From Pseudomonas monteilii NBRC 103158 = DSM 14164 (GTDB lineage Bacteria > Pseudomonadota > Gammaproteobacteria > Pseudomonadales > Pseudomonadaceae): a DNA stretch of 64,000 nt. Location: the NCBI RefSeq assembly GCF_000730605.1, contig NZ_BBIS01000003.1, positions 62,001 through 126,000 on the forward strand, written 5' to 3'. The notes beneath the pieces were generated by a model, which worked only from the letters and a program-made list of their open reading frames with translations, had not been told where the DNA came from and ran no database searches. Positions within the stretch are counted from its first letter, which is position 1. Every line of letters begins with the position of its first letter. The position numbers were made by a program, and so were the translations under genes. Below, piece by piece: positions 29,299 through 37,204 of this stretch.

Positions 29299-29640
29299 TC
29301 AGAAGATAAGGACGTAGGTCTTGCGCACGGTATCCTGGATGTCCCAGATGCCAGTGCTGTTGGCCGGTAGCATCAATGCGTCTCCGGCTTCTATGACCAA
29401 GGGTTCGCCACCGTCGGGGGTGAAGGTGCAGCGGCCCTTGATGAAGTGGCAGAACTCCTGTTGCACGATCTGCCGGCGCCAGCGCCCGGGGGTGCATTCC
29501 CAGATGCCGGTTTCCACGCCGTCGCTGCGCTCCACGCAGGTGACCGACGTCACGGCTACGGGTTCGCCAAGCGGTACCGCGACCGGGTTGCTGCTGTCGA
29601 GCACGGCGCTGTCAGTGTTCTTGAACTGGGTGATGCTCAT
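29299..29640 (-). CDS. Small cupin-domain protein (DUF861 type)
   Basis: A 113-residue single-domain cupin. Characteristic parts are GIWECTPGRWRRQIVQQEFCHFIKGRCTF, TPDGGEPLVIEAGDALMLPANSTGIW and a C-terminal RKTYVLIF. Metal-ligand candidates are the glutamate and histidine in QEFCHFI. Such proteins often sit beside FAD amine/aldehyde oxidases in polyamine or amino-acid degradation operons, but the reaction is unknown. The start at ATG 29640 comes 33 bases after the oxidoreductase stop; longer in-frame extensions would run antisense-like into that gene. Confidence 0.85.
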   Translation of the reverse strand: MSITQFKNTDSAVLDSSNPVAVPLGEPVAVTSVTCVERSDGVETGIWECTPGRWRRQIVQQEFCHFIKGRCTFTPDGGEPLVIEAGDALMLPANSTGIWDIQDTVRKTYVLIF

Positions 29641-29672
29641 GACCGGTGGATCCTGTGTATGGAAAAGGGAAG

Positions 29673-31079
29673 TCAGTGCATGAAGCCTTCCATGAAGTCC
29701 GCAAGCGAGCTGGCCAGGCGCCGCCTCCAGGGCGCGCTGGCGGGGTTGGCGAGGGTCCGGTCCTCGTGGACGAAGCTTTGGATGATGGCGTTGTAGCCCA
29801 GCCAGCGGCAGGGTTCGGGTGGCCAGCTGGCCAGGCTGGAAACCGGGCGGTTGTCGAGCACCCAGGGCTGCGCGGTCAGTTCGTTGTGCTGGTTGAGGAT
29901 CAGCGCTGCAAGTGTGCGCCCGCCCAGGTTGGTGGCGCCGACTCCTTCGCCGCCGTAGCCGCCAGCCAGGGCGATGCCGCGCTGGCGGTCGCACAGCATG
30001 TGCGGGCGGAAGCGTCGGGCCATGCCCAGGTTGCCCCCCCAGGAGTGGGTGATGCGTACGTGTTTCAGTTGCGGGAAAAGCTCGCTGAACAGGTAACGAC
30101 GCAGTTCGACTTCATGCGCGTCAAGGTTGAAGTTTTCGCGCAGTCGGCCGCCGAAGCGATAGCCTCCGCGGGCACCGAATACCAGGCGGTTGTCGGCGGT
30201 GCGCTGGCCATAGGTGACCTGGCGGCTGCTTTCGCTGAAGGCCTGGCCTTGGCTCAGGCCGATCTGCTCCCAGGTCGAGTCCGGCAGTGGTTCGGTAGCG
30301 ACCAGCAGGCTCTGTACGGGCAACTGATGTTTGCCCAGTGGCGGAAGGCTGGCAGCGTAACCTTCCACGGCGGGCACTACCCACTGGCAGCGAATTCGTG
30401 CCAGCGGCGTGCGCACCTCGCCGGGCTGCCAATCGATGGCCGGCGTGTTTTCATAGATCGGCACGCCCATCGCCTCCACTGTTCGAGCCAAGCCGCGCAC
30501 GAGTCTGGCCGGCTGGATGGTCGCGGTGTGCGGGCTGTAGATGGCGCCAAAGGCATTGCTGACCCGCAGTTGGGCGTCCAGTTGCTCGGGGCGCAGCCAG
30601 CGGTAGTCGTCTTCGGTCATGCCTTGGCGATACAGATCGTCCAGGTAGGCGCGCAGGCTGCGTTCCTGCTCCGGGTAGCGTGCGGCGCAGTACAGCACGC
30701 CGCCTTTGCGGTAGTCGCAGTCGATCCCTTCGCGTTGCAGCACACGCTGTACTTCATCGGGAATGCCGTGCAGCAGGTCGATGCTGGCGCGGCGCTGTTG
30801 TGGCGACAGAGTGGCCAGCAGGCGGTCTTCGCCCAGCAGGTTGCCCATCAGCCAGCCGCCGTTGCGCCCGGAGGCGCCGAAACCGGCGATGTTGGCGTCG
30901 ATCACCGCGACGTTGAGCTGCGGGGCCTGGCGCTTGAGGTAGTAGGCAGTCCACAGGCCGGTGTAGCCGGCACCGATGATGCACACGTCCGCAACCAGGT
31001 CTTCACGCAGGGCCGGGCGAGCGCACAGTGGCTCGTCGAGCTGGTCCATCCACAGGCTGAGCGTGCGCAGGGGTTGCAT
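29673..31079 (-). CDS. FAD-dependent amine/amino-acid oxidoreductase (DAO family, PuuB/OrdL-like)
   Basis: A 468-residue flavoprotein. The N-terminal Rossmann motif CIIGAGYTGLWTAYYLK and the following GASGRNGGWLMG segment bind FAD. The GGEGVGATNLGGRTLAALI region near the C-terminus is the second FAD motif. Close family members oxidise gamma-glutamylputrescine or other secondary amines. ATG 31079 is preferred (GGAG nine bases upstream); GTG 31094 or TTG 31103 are alternatives. It lies between the SnoaL-AraC regulator and the cupin, all on one strand, so a small amine-catabolic operon is likely. Confidence 0.87.
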   Translation of the reverse strand: MQPLRTLSLWMDQLDEPLCARPALREDLVADVCIIGAGYTGLWTAYYLKRQAPQLNVAVIDANIAGFGASGRNGGWLMGNLLGEDRLLATLSPQQRRASIDLLHGIPDEVQRVLQREGIDCDYRKGGVLYCAARYPEQERSLRAYLDDLYRQGMTEDDYRWLRPEQLDAQLRVSNAFGAIYSPHTATIQPARLVRGLARTVEAMGVPIYENTPAIDWQPGEVRTPLARIRCQWVVPAVEGYAASLPPLGKHQLPVQSLLVATEPLPDSTWEQIGLSQGQAFSESSRQVTYGQRTADNRLVFGARGGYRFGGRLRENFNLDAHEVELRRYLFSELFPQLKHVRITHSWGGNLGMARRFRPHMLCDRQRGIALAGGYGGEGVGATNLGGRTLAALILNQHNELTAQPWVLDNRPVSSLASWPPEPCRWLGYNAIIQSFVHEDRTLANPASAPWRRRLASSLADFMEGFMH

Positions 31080-31143
31080 CGGCTTGGGCTCCACATCCGT
31101 CAAGGTCTGTGGGCGATCCTAGTGGGCTGTGCGAGCGGCTGTC

Positions 31144-31944
31144 TTACGTGCGTGCACGCAGGGAAATTTGCTTCAGGTACGCCTTGGGCGTGAGGCCGGT
31201 GTGTTCCCGGAAGCACTTGTAGAACGCTGACAGTGAGTTGAAGCCGGCGCTGAACGCCAACTCGTCAATCGTTGCCTCGACGCTGTCGTTGTCCAGGCTG
31301 GCCATCAGGTGTTGCAAGCGAGCCTGGTTGACGTAGCGGTAGAAGCTTTGCCCAAGCACCTGGTTGAGCAGGTAGGAAATCTGGTTGCGGCTGTAACCAC
31401 TGGCGTCGGCGACCTGCTGCAGGTCCAGCTCCGGGTCCAGGTAGGGGCGCTGGCGCTGGAAGTAGTGTTCCAGGTCCTGGGCCATGGTCGACAGTTGCCG
31501 TGGTGACAACCCCAGGCGGCTGGTGGCAGGGCGCGGGCCGGTACTGGTGCGCCCGCTGCTGTTCTGGCGAACCAGCGTGGCGTATTCGTTGACCCGCCAG
31601 ATCAGGCCGTCCTTGACGGTGATCGCCTCGCTGGACTGGAACGCCACCAGGCCATCGCCACCCTGGACCGTGACCTGGTACTGGATGAACGCGGTGCAGC
31701 CATCGACGCGGATACGGTCACTGTGAACGATGTCTTCGCCGGCTTCATGGGGCAGGCAGGCGCGTACGTAGTCGCGCATCTCAACGTAGCCAAGCACCCG
31801 GTTCTGGAAAAAGTCGTGGTACTGGATGTCGGGGTGGTACAGCGCTATGACCCCGTCCAGGTCTCGATGCTTCCAGCACAGGTGGTAGCGCAGCACGGTG
31901 TCAGCGGTGAGCGGGGTCTGGGCGGAGTCGTCAGGGAGCGTCAT
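31144..31944 (-). CDS. Regulator with SnoaL-like ligand domain fused to an AraC-type DNA-binding domain
   Basis: A 266-residue protein with two domains. Residues about 10-130 form a SnoaL/NTF2-like fold (RYHLCWKHRDLDGVIALYHPDIQYHDFF and an EAITVKDGLIWRVNEY end). From about 165 a complete AraC HTH pair follows (LDLQQVADASGYSRNQISYLLNQVL and EATIDELAFSAGFNSLSAFYKCFREHTGLTPKAY). The usual AraC sensor is replaced by a small-molecule-binding SnoaL domain. It likely controls the amine operon that starts 64 bases downstream and perhaps itself. The start at ATG 31944 gives the SnoaL domain a normal beginning; a longer frame upstream crosses the AT-rich promoter area. Confidence 0.82.
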   Translation of the reverse strand: MTLPDDSAQTPLTADTVLRYHLCWKHRDLDGVIALYHPDIQYHDFFQNRVLGYVEMRDYVRACLPHEAGEDIVHSDRIRVDGCTAFIQYQVTVQGGDGLVAFQSSEAITVKDGLIWRVNEYATLVRQNSSGRTSTGPRPATSRLGLSPRQLSTMAQDLEHYFQRQRPYLDPELDLQQVADASGYSRNQISYLLNQVLGQSFYRYVNQARLQHLMASLDNDSVEATIDELAFSAGFNSLSAFYKCFREHTGLTPKAYLKQISLRART

Positions 31945-32158
31945 TGCCAGATCATGCCTCGCCGGCGTAAAGGCCACAATATTGCAGAACACCTGATGCC
32001 GGAGCGCCACTCGCGCTTTTTGCACGATTCTTAAATCAAAGAATTCACTAACTATCTGATTTTTATATAAGTAATTTTTTGTAATGAATGGCACAGCCTC
32101 TGCAACGGTTACTGCGCGAATGGACTTCTCGCTAACAACATACATAGGCGCACATATC
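31945..32158. promoter_or_regulatory. Divergent AT-rich promoter region
   Basis: The stretch at about 32028-32087 is markedly AT-rich compared with its GC-rich surroundings and lies between the divergent SnoaL-AraC and membrane-protein genes. It should hold promoters for both, but I cannot fix -35/-10 boxes with confidence. Confidence 0.45.
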
Positions 32159-33058
32159 ATGATCCCCTCTGCCGACTCCTCCGTTTTCGATACTCAAGGC
32201 CGCTCAGGTGTTTCCTGGGCGGCCATCTTCGCGGGTGCTGCTGCGGCGGCCGCTTTATCCCTGATATTGGTGGTGCTGGGTGCGGGCTTGGGCTTTGCCG
32301 CCACTTCACCTTGGGCCAACGAGGGCGCGAGCGCGAAAACGCTGGCGGTTTCCACCATCATCTGGCTGTTGCTGACGCAGATCATCGCTTCTGGCCTGGG
32401 CGGGTATATCGCCGGCAGGCTGCGTGTGAAGTGGGCCAACTTGCATGGCGATGAAGTGTACTTCCGCGACACCGCCCATGGGTTCCTGTCCTGGGCAGTC
32501 GCCACCTTGGTAGCTGCGATGCTGGTCCTGGGTACGGCGGGCAACCTGGTAGGTGCTGGAGCCAGCGCGGCGACGCAAGTGGTTGGCATGAGTGCTGCTG
32601 CCGGTGGCGCGGCGGCTGCCAATGCCGATAAGGATTCGATGGGGTATTTCGTCGACAGCCTGTTCCGTGGTGACGGCCCTGCGCCGGTGAGCGAGGACGC
32701 TGCCAATGGGGTAGCGGCGCGCATTCTGGCCAAGGGCCTGGCAGGTGACGGTGCACTTGCGCCTGAAGACCGCGCTTACCTGGCGCAGTTGGTGGCGCAA
32801 CGCACCCGCCTGACCCAACCCGAAGCAGAGGCCCGCGTCGACCAGGTGATGGCCCAGGTTCAACAGCTCAAGCTGCAGGCCAAGCAAGCGGCTGACGCTG
32901 CCGCGAAGGCTGCTGCATGGACCGCGCTGTGGACCTTTGTAGCACTGCTGTGTGGCGCCTTCTTCGCCAGCCTTGCAGCGCTTTATGGTGGTCGCCGTCG
33001 TGACCAGGTGCAGTGGCTGGAAGGCGAATACGTCGCCCATCGCACCATTCAACGTTAA
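32159..33058 (+). CDS. Membrane protein, Gly/Ala-rich, function unknown
   Basis: A 299-residue protein from ATG 32159. Hydrophobic helices occur at about 20-48, 62-82, 105-130 and 260-285. A soluble, Ala/Gln-rich central segment (about 145-255) contains AARILAKGL and a coiled-coil-like QVMAQVQQLKLQAKQAADAA stretch. GGYIAGRLR and GGRRRD are conserved-looking loops. Similar proteins in proteobacteria are annotated as PhnA-like or simply as hypothetical membrane proteins. A 24-residue membrane peptide follows 15 bases after the stop with its own Shine-Dalgarno. An ATG 25 codons upstream is possible but lacks the signal start. Confidence 0.7.
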   Translation: MIPSADSSVFDTQGRSGVSWAAIFAGAAAAAALSLILVVLGAGLGFAATSPWANEGASAKTLAVSTIIWLLLTQIIASGLGGYIAGRLRVKWANLHGDEVYFRDTAHGFLSWAVATLVAAMLVLGTAGNLVGAGASAATQVVGMSAAAGGAAAANADKDSMGYFVDSLFRGDGPAPVSEDAANGVAARILAKGLAGDGALAPEDRAYLAQLVAQRTRLTQPEAEARVDQVMAQVQQLKLQAKQAADAAAKAAAWTALWTFVALLCGAFFASLAALYGGRRRDQVQWLEGEYVAHRTIQR

Positions 33059-33073
33059 GCAAGGAGAACCGAC

Positions 33074-33148
33074 ATGCGCTCGATACTGCTCTGGATGCTT
33101 GGGGTACCGATTCCGGTCATCATCCTGATCGCCCTTTTCATGCATTGA
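33074..33148 (+). CDS. 24-residue hydrophobic membrane peptide
   Basis: A short gene of 24 codons plus TGA, too small for most gene finders. A strong AAGGAG lies eight bases before the ATG. The product begins MRSILLWMLGVPIPVIIL and ends IALFMH: one hydrophobic helix with a Pro-Ile-Pro motif in the middle and almost no charge besides Arg2. It follows the membrane-protein gene by 15 bases, so the two are probably co-translated. I recall similar tiny proteins with a G-x-P-I-P core in other proteobacteria, though without known function; this memory should be checked by a search. Confidence 0.6.
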   Translation: MRSILLWMLGVPIPVIILIALFMH

Positions 33149-33158
33149 CCGAAAGAGT

Positions 33159-33207
33159 CGCTTTGCGGCCCTTTCGCAGCATAAGGCTGCGAACGGGGCG
33201 CAAAGCG
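33159..33207. terminator. Long near-perfect inverted repeat between convergent genes
   Basis: Arms of 22 bases (33159-33180 and 33186-33207) pair with only two mismatches around a five-base ATAAG loop. It lies between the small peptide gene and the dppF stop. No T run follows, but its position suggests a shared terminator for both directions. Confidence 0.6.
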
Positions 33208-33218
33208 CCCCCGGTCAT

Positions 33219-34187
33219 CTACAGAAACTGCTCCGCATAATGGCAAGACACCTGCCGCGTACTCACCTGCCGCAACGCCGGCACCTCCTTGGCACAGCGC
33301 TCGGTCGCATACGGGCACCGCTTGTGAAACGCACACCCATCCGGCGGGTTGAGCGGGTTGGGCAATTCCCCGGCAATGCGGATCTTCGGCTTCAGCGGGT
33401 CCGGGTGAATAGTGGGAGTTGCCGACAGCAACGCCTGGGTATACGGGTGCAACGGCCTCTCGTAGATATCCTCTTTCGGCCCCATTTCCGCCGGTCGCCC
33501 GAGGTACATCACCAGCACCTGATCGGCCACATGTCGCACCACCGCCAGGTTGTGCGAGATGAACACGTAGGCGGTGTTGAATTCCTTCTGCAAGTCCATG
33601 AACAGGTTCAGTACCTGCGCCTGGATCGACACGTCCAATGCCGAAGTCGGCTCGTCCGCTACCAGCACTTTTGGCTGCAGCATCATCGCCCGGGCCAGGG
33701 CGATACGCTGGCGCTGGCCACCCGAGAACATGTGCGGGTAGCGCTGGTAGTGCTCGGGGCGCAGGCCCACCTGCTCCATCATCTTCTGCACTTTGTCGCG
33801 CCGCTCGGCCTTGCTCAGTGACGTGTTGATCAGCAGGGGCTCGGCCAGCTGGTCGCCAATCTTCTGTCGGGGATTGAGCGAAGCGTAGGGGCTCTGGAAC
33901 ACCATCTGCACGTCGCGGCGCAGTTGCTTGCGCTCAGCCTTGCTGGCGCCTTTCACCTCGGTGCCGGCGATTTGCAGCGAGCCGGAGGAGGGCTCTTCGA
34001 TCAGGGTCAGTGCGCGGGCCAGGGTCGATTTGCCACAGCCGGACTCGCCAACCACGGCCAGGGTCTTGCCGGCTTCCAGGTCGAACGACACACCATTCAG
34101 TGCACGGACCAACGCATGGCCTTTGAACAGCCCGCGGGAGACTTCGTAATGCCGGGTCAGCTCCCGGGCGGATAGAACGACGGTCAT
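33219..34187 (-). CDS. dppF: Dipeptide ABC transporter ATPase DppF
   Basis: A 322-residue ATPase of the oligo/dipeptide type. Walker A GESGCGKST, signature FSGGQRQRIALARAMM, Walker B VLVADEPTSALD and the H-loop SHNLAVV are present. The C-terminal cysteine-rich extension typical of DppF/OppF (CAFHKRCPYATERCAKE) may bind an Fe-S cluster. It is the last gene of the operon; its ATG overlaps the dppD stop by one base. Confidence 0.94.
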   Translation of the reverse strand: MTVVLSARELTRHYEVSRGLFKGHALVRALNGVSFDLEAGKTLAVVGESGCGKSTLARALTLIEEPSSGSLQIAGTEVKGASKAERKQLRRDVQMVFQSPYASLNPRQKIGDQLAEPLLINTSLSKAERRDKVQKMMEQVGLRPEHYQRYPHMFSGGQRQRIALARAMMLQPKVLVADEPTSALDVSIQAQVLNLFMDLQKEFNTAYVFISHNLAVVRHVADQVLVMYLGRPAEMGPKEDIYERPLHPYTQALLSATPTIHPDPLKPKIRIAGELPNPLNPPDGCAFHKRCPYATERCAKEVPALRQVSTRQVSCHYAEQFL

Positions 34188-35155
34188 TACGCCACCTCCT
34201 GGTTCAGCGGGTAGAAGCAGCGCACCAGGCTGTACGCCTGGGGATCAAGGGGCGGCCGTTGGTGGCGGCAGTTGTCCTGCACATAGGGGCAGCGCGGCGA
34301 CAACAGGCAGCCGACAGGGCGGTCGTAACGGCCGGGGACGATGCCGGGCAGGGTGGCCAAGCGTTCGGCGCCGATGCTGTGCTCGGGGATCGCTGCCAGC
34401 AAGGCTTCGCTGTAGGGGTGGGCAGGCACGTCGAACAACTCAGGCACCTGGCCTACTTCTACCGCCTGGCCGGCGTACATCACGCACACGCGCCTGGCCG
34501 TTTCGGCGACCACGGCGAGGTCGTGGGTGATCAGAATGAGCGCCATGTTGCGCTCCTTCTGCAGGTTGACCAGCAGCTCCATGATCTGCGCCTGGATGGT
34601 CACGTCCAGTGCGGTGGTCGGTTCGTCGGCGATCAGCAGCTTGGGCTCGCCGGCAATGGCCATGGCAATCGCCACACGCTGGCTCATGCCGCCGGACAGC
34701 TGGTGCGGGTAGGCATCCAGGCGGCTTTCCGCTGCCGGGATCTCGACTTTTTTCAGCAGCTCCAGGGCACGCTGGCGCGCGGCCTTGCCCTTCAGGCCCA
34801 GGTGCTGGCGCAGCACTTCCTCTATCTGGTAACCCACGGTGTAGCTGGGGTTGAGCGCGGTCATCGGGTCCTGGAAGACCATGGCGATGTCCTTGCCCAC
34901 CACCTTGCGCCGCTGGCGGCCGCTGAGCTTGAGCATGTCGGTGCCATCGAAGGTGAGGGCGTCGGCGGTGATGCGCCCGGGGGCGTCGATCAGGCCCATC
35001 AAGGCCATCATGGTGACCGATTTGCCCGAGCCGGATTCGCCGACGATGGCCAGGATTTCGCCGGCTTCTACCGTCAGGTCCAGTCCGTCGACCACCGGTA
35101 CCGCCGTGGCGTCGCCGAAGCGCACGTTCAGGTTGTTGATCTGCAACAGTGACAT
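34187..35155 (-). CDS. dppD: Dipeptide ABC transporter ATPase DppD
   Basis: A 322-residue ATPase paired with DppF. Walker [10 protein letters not shown], signature [15 protein letters not shown], Walker [13 protein letters not shown] and the C-terminal Cys cluster ([16 protein letters not shown]) are visible. ATG 35155 has GAGGAGA upstream and lies ten bases after the dppC stop. An upstream in-frame start would overlap dppC and is rejected. Confidence 0.94.
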   Translation of the reverse strand: MSLLQINNLNVRFGDATAVPVVDGLDLTVEAGEILAIVGESGSGKSVTMMALMGLIDAPGRITADALTFDGTDMLKLSGRQRRKVVGKDIAMVFQDPMTALNPSYTVGYQIEEVLRQHLGLKGKAARQRALELLKKVEIPAAESRLDAYPHQLSGGMSQRVAIAMAIAGEPKLLIADEPTTALDVTIQAQIMELLVNLQKERNMALILITHDLAVVAETARRVCVMYAGQAVEVGQVPELFDVPAHPYSEALLAAIPEHSIGAERLATLPGIVPGRYDRPVGCLLSPRCPYVQDNCRHQRPPLDPQAYSLVRCFYPLNQEVA

Positions 35156-35165
35156 GGCGTTCTCC

Positions 35166-36092
35166 TCAGGCGGCGTTCTTGAGTTTCGGGTCCAGCGCAT
35201 CGCGCAGGCCGTCGCCCATCAGGTTGATTGCCAGCACACTGAGCAGAATGGTCAGGCCAGGCAGGCTCACCACCCACCAGGCGCGCTCGATGTAGTCTCG
35301 GGCCGAAGCCAGCATGGTGCCCCACTCCGGGGTTGGCGGCTGTACGCCGAGGCCGAGGAAACCCAGGGCAGCGGCGTCGAGGATCGCCGAGGAGAAGCTG
35401 AGGGTTGCCTGCACGATCAGCGGTGCCATGCAGTTGGGCAGCACGGTGACGAACATCAGCCGTGGCAGCCCGGCACCGGCCAGGCGTGCTGCGGTCACGT
35501 AGTCGCGGTTCAGCTCGCCCATCACGGCGGCACGGGTCAGGCGCACGTAGGAGGGCAGGGAAACGATGGCAATGGCAATGACGGTGTTGATCAGGCCTGG
35601 GCCGAGGATGGCAACGATGGCCACCGCCAGCAGCAGCGAGGGCAGGGCCAGCATCACGTCCATCAGACGCATGACCGATGGGCCGAGCAATTGCGGGAAA
35701 AAGCCAGCCAGCAGGCCCAGCAGGATGCCCGGGATCAGCGATATCACCACTGACGACAGGCCGATCAGCAGCGACAGCCGCGCGCCCTGGATCAAGCGTG
35801 AAAGCAGGTCGCGGCCCAGCTCGTCAGTGCCGAGGATGAATTGCCAGGTGCCGCCCTCCAGCCACACGGGCGGTGTCAGCAGGAAGTCGCGGTACTGTTC
35901 GCTGGGGTCATGCGGGGCGACCCACGGTGCAAACAGCGCACAGAACACCACCAGGCACATGAAGGCCAGGCCCATTACAGCGCCTTTGTTGCGCGCGAAG
36001 GCTTGCCAGAACTCTTTGTAGGGCGAGGGGTAGAGCAGGCTCTGGTCCACCGGGCTGGCCGGCGACACGGATTTGGGAATCGGGCTAGTCAT
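35166..36092 (-). CDS. dppC: Dipeptide ABC transporter permease DppC
   Basis: A 308-residue inner-membrane protein with a long cytoplasmic N-terminus and six helices. It starts with a [21 protein letters not shown] segment typical of DppC, and the ATPase-contact motif is in [20 protein letters not shown]. It follows dppB by ten bases and precedes dppD by ten bases; the cassette is a single operon. Confidence 0.94.
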   Translation of the reverse strand: MTSPIPKSVSPASPVDQSLLYPSPYKEFWQAFARNKGAVMGLAFMCLVVFCALFAPWVAPHDPSEQYRDFLLTPPVWLEGGTWQFILGTDELGRDLLSRLIQGARLSLLIGLSSVVISLIPGILLGLLAGFFPQLLGPSVMRLMDVMLALPSLLLAVAIVAILGPGLINTVIAIAIVSLPSYVRLTRAAVMGELNRDYVTAARLAGAGLPRLMFVTVLPNCMAPLIVQATLSFSSAILDAAALGFLGLGVQPPTPEWGTMLASARDYIERAWWVVSLPGLTILLSVLAINLMGDGLRDALDPKLKNAA

Positions 36093-36102
36093 GGCAAGGG
36101 CC

Positions 36103-37113
36103 TCAGCGCTGATGACGGATGCGTGGGTTGGCCAGGCCGTAGAGAATGTCCACGACGAAGTTGACCAGGATCACCAGGCAGGCGATCAACAGGATGCCGT
36201 TCTGGACCACGGGGTAGTCACGGGCGCCGATGGCTTCGATCAGCCATTTGCCGATGCCCGGCCAGGAAAAGATGGTTTCGGTCAGCACCGCACCGGCCAG
36301 CAATGTGCCGACCTGCAGGCCGAACACGGTCAGCACCGGGATCAAGGCATTGCGCAGGCCATGCACGAACACCACGCGTGCTGGCGACAGGCCTTTGGCG
36401 CGGGCGGTGCGGATGTAGTCTTCGCGCAGTACTTCGAGCATCGACGAGCGGGTCATGCGGGCGATGACCGCCAGCGGGATGGTGCCGAGCACGATGGCCG
36501 GCAATATCAGGTGCATCACCGCGTCCTTGAACGCGCCTTCCTCATCACTGAGCAGCGTGTCGATCAGCATGAAGCCGGTTTTGGGCTCGATGTCGTAGAG
36601 CAGGTCGATGCGCCCGGACACCGGGGTCCAGCCCAGGCTCACCGAGAAGAACATGATCAGGATCAGGCCCCACCAGAAGATCGGCATTGAGTAGCCGGCC
36701 AAGGAAATACCCATCACTCCATGGTCGAACAGCGAACCGCGCTTGAGCGCGGCGATCACCCCGGCCAGCAGGCCGACGATGCCGGCGAACAGCAGGGCGG
36801 CGAAGGCCAGTTCCAGGGTGGCCGGGAACAAGGTGAGAAACTCGCTCCACACGCTTTCGCGGGTACGCAGCGATTCACCCAGGTCACCTTGGGCGAGCTT
36901 GCCCACATAGTCCAGGTACTGGACCGGCAGTGGTTTGTTCAGGCCCAGGCGTTCCATGGCCTGGGCATGCATTTCGGGGTCGACCCTGCGCTCGCCCATC
37001 ATGACTTCCACCGGGTCGCCGGGGATCAGGCGTATGAGCGCGAAGGTCAGCAAGGTGATGCCGAAAAAGGTCGGTATCAGCAGGCCCAGGCGCCGGGCAA
37101 TAAAGCTCAACAT
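36103..37113 (-). CDS. dppB: Dipeptide ABC transporter permease DppB
   Basis: A 336-residue inner-membrane protein. MLSFIARRLGLLIPTFFGITLLTF is the classical DppB first helix, PGDPVEVMMG follows, and the EAA-like motif is RTARAKGLSPARVVFVHGLRN. ATG 37113 is chosen because GAGGTAA precedes it; an upstream in-frame ATG 13 codons away has no ribosome site. It lies about 90 bases downstream of the adjacent binding-protein gene. Confidence 0.94.
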   Translation of the reverse strand: MLSFIARRLGLLIPTFFGITLLTFALIRLIPGDPVEVMMGERRVDPEMHAQAMERLGLNKPLPVQYLDYVGKLAQGDLGESLRTRESVWSEFLTLFPATLELAFAALLFAGIVGLLAGVIAALKRGSLFDHGVMGISLAGYSMPIFWWGLILIMFFSVSLGWTPVSGRIDLLYDIEPKTGFMLIDTLLSDEEGAFKDAVMHLILPAIVLGTIPLAVIARMTRSSMLEVLREDYIRTARAKGLSPARVVFVHGLRNALIPVLTVFGLQVGTLLAGAVLTETIFSWPGIGKWLIEAIGARDYPVVQNGILLIACLVILVNFVVDILYGLANPRIRHQR

Positions 37114-37204
37114 TGTCGGGGTTACCTCTTCAGACCGTGCGGCCAGTAGCACGCCACGGCAGTGCCGCCGGTCCCCGTGTGGGTTGCCGGCGGTCGTAGT
37201 TGTT

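Noticed and set aside
29641..29994. N-terminal extension of the cupin gene
   Set aside because: The extension overlaps the FAD oxidoreductase in another frame, is Arg/Pro-rich and gives no domain; ATG 29640 fits the family length.
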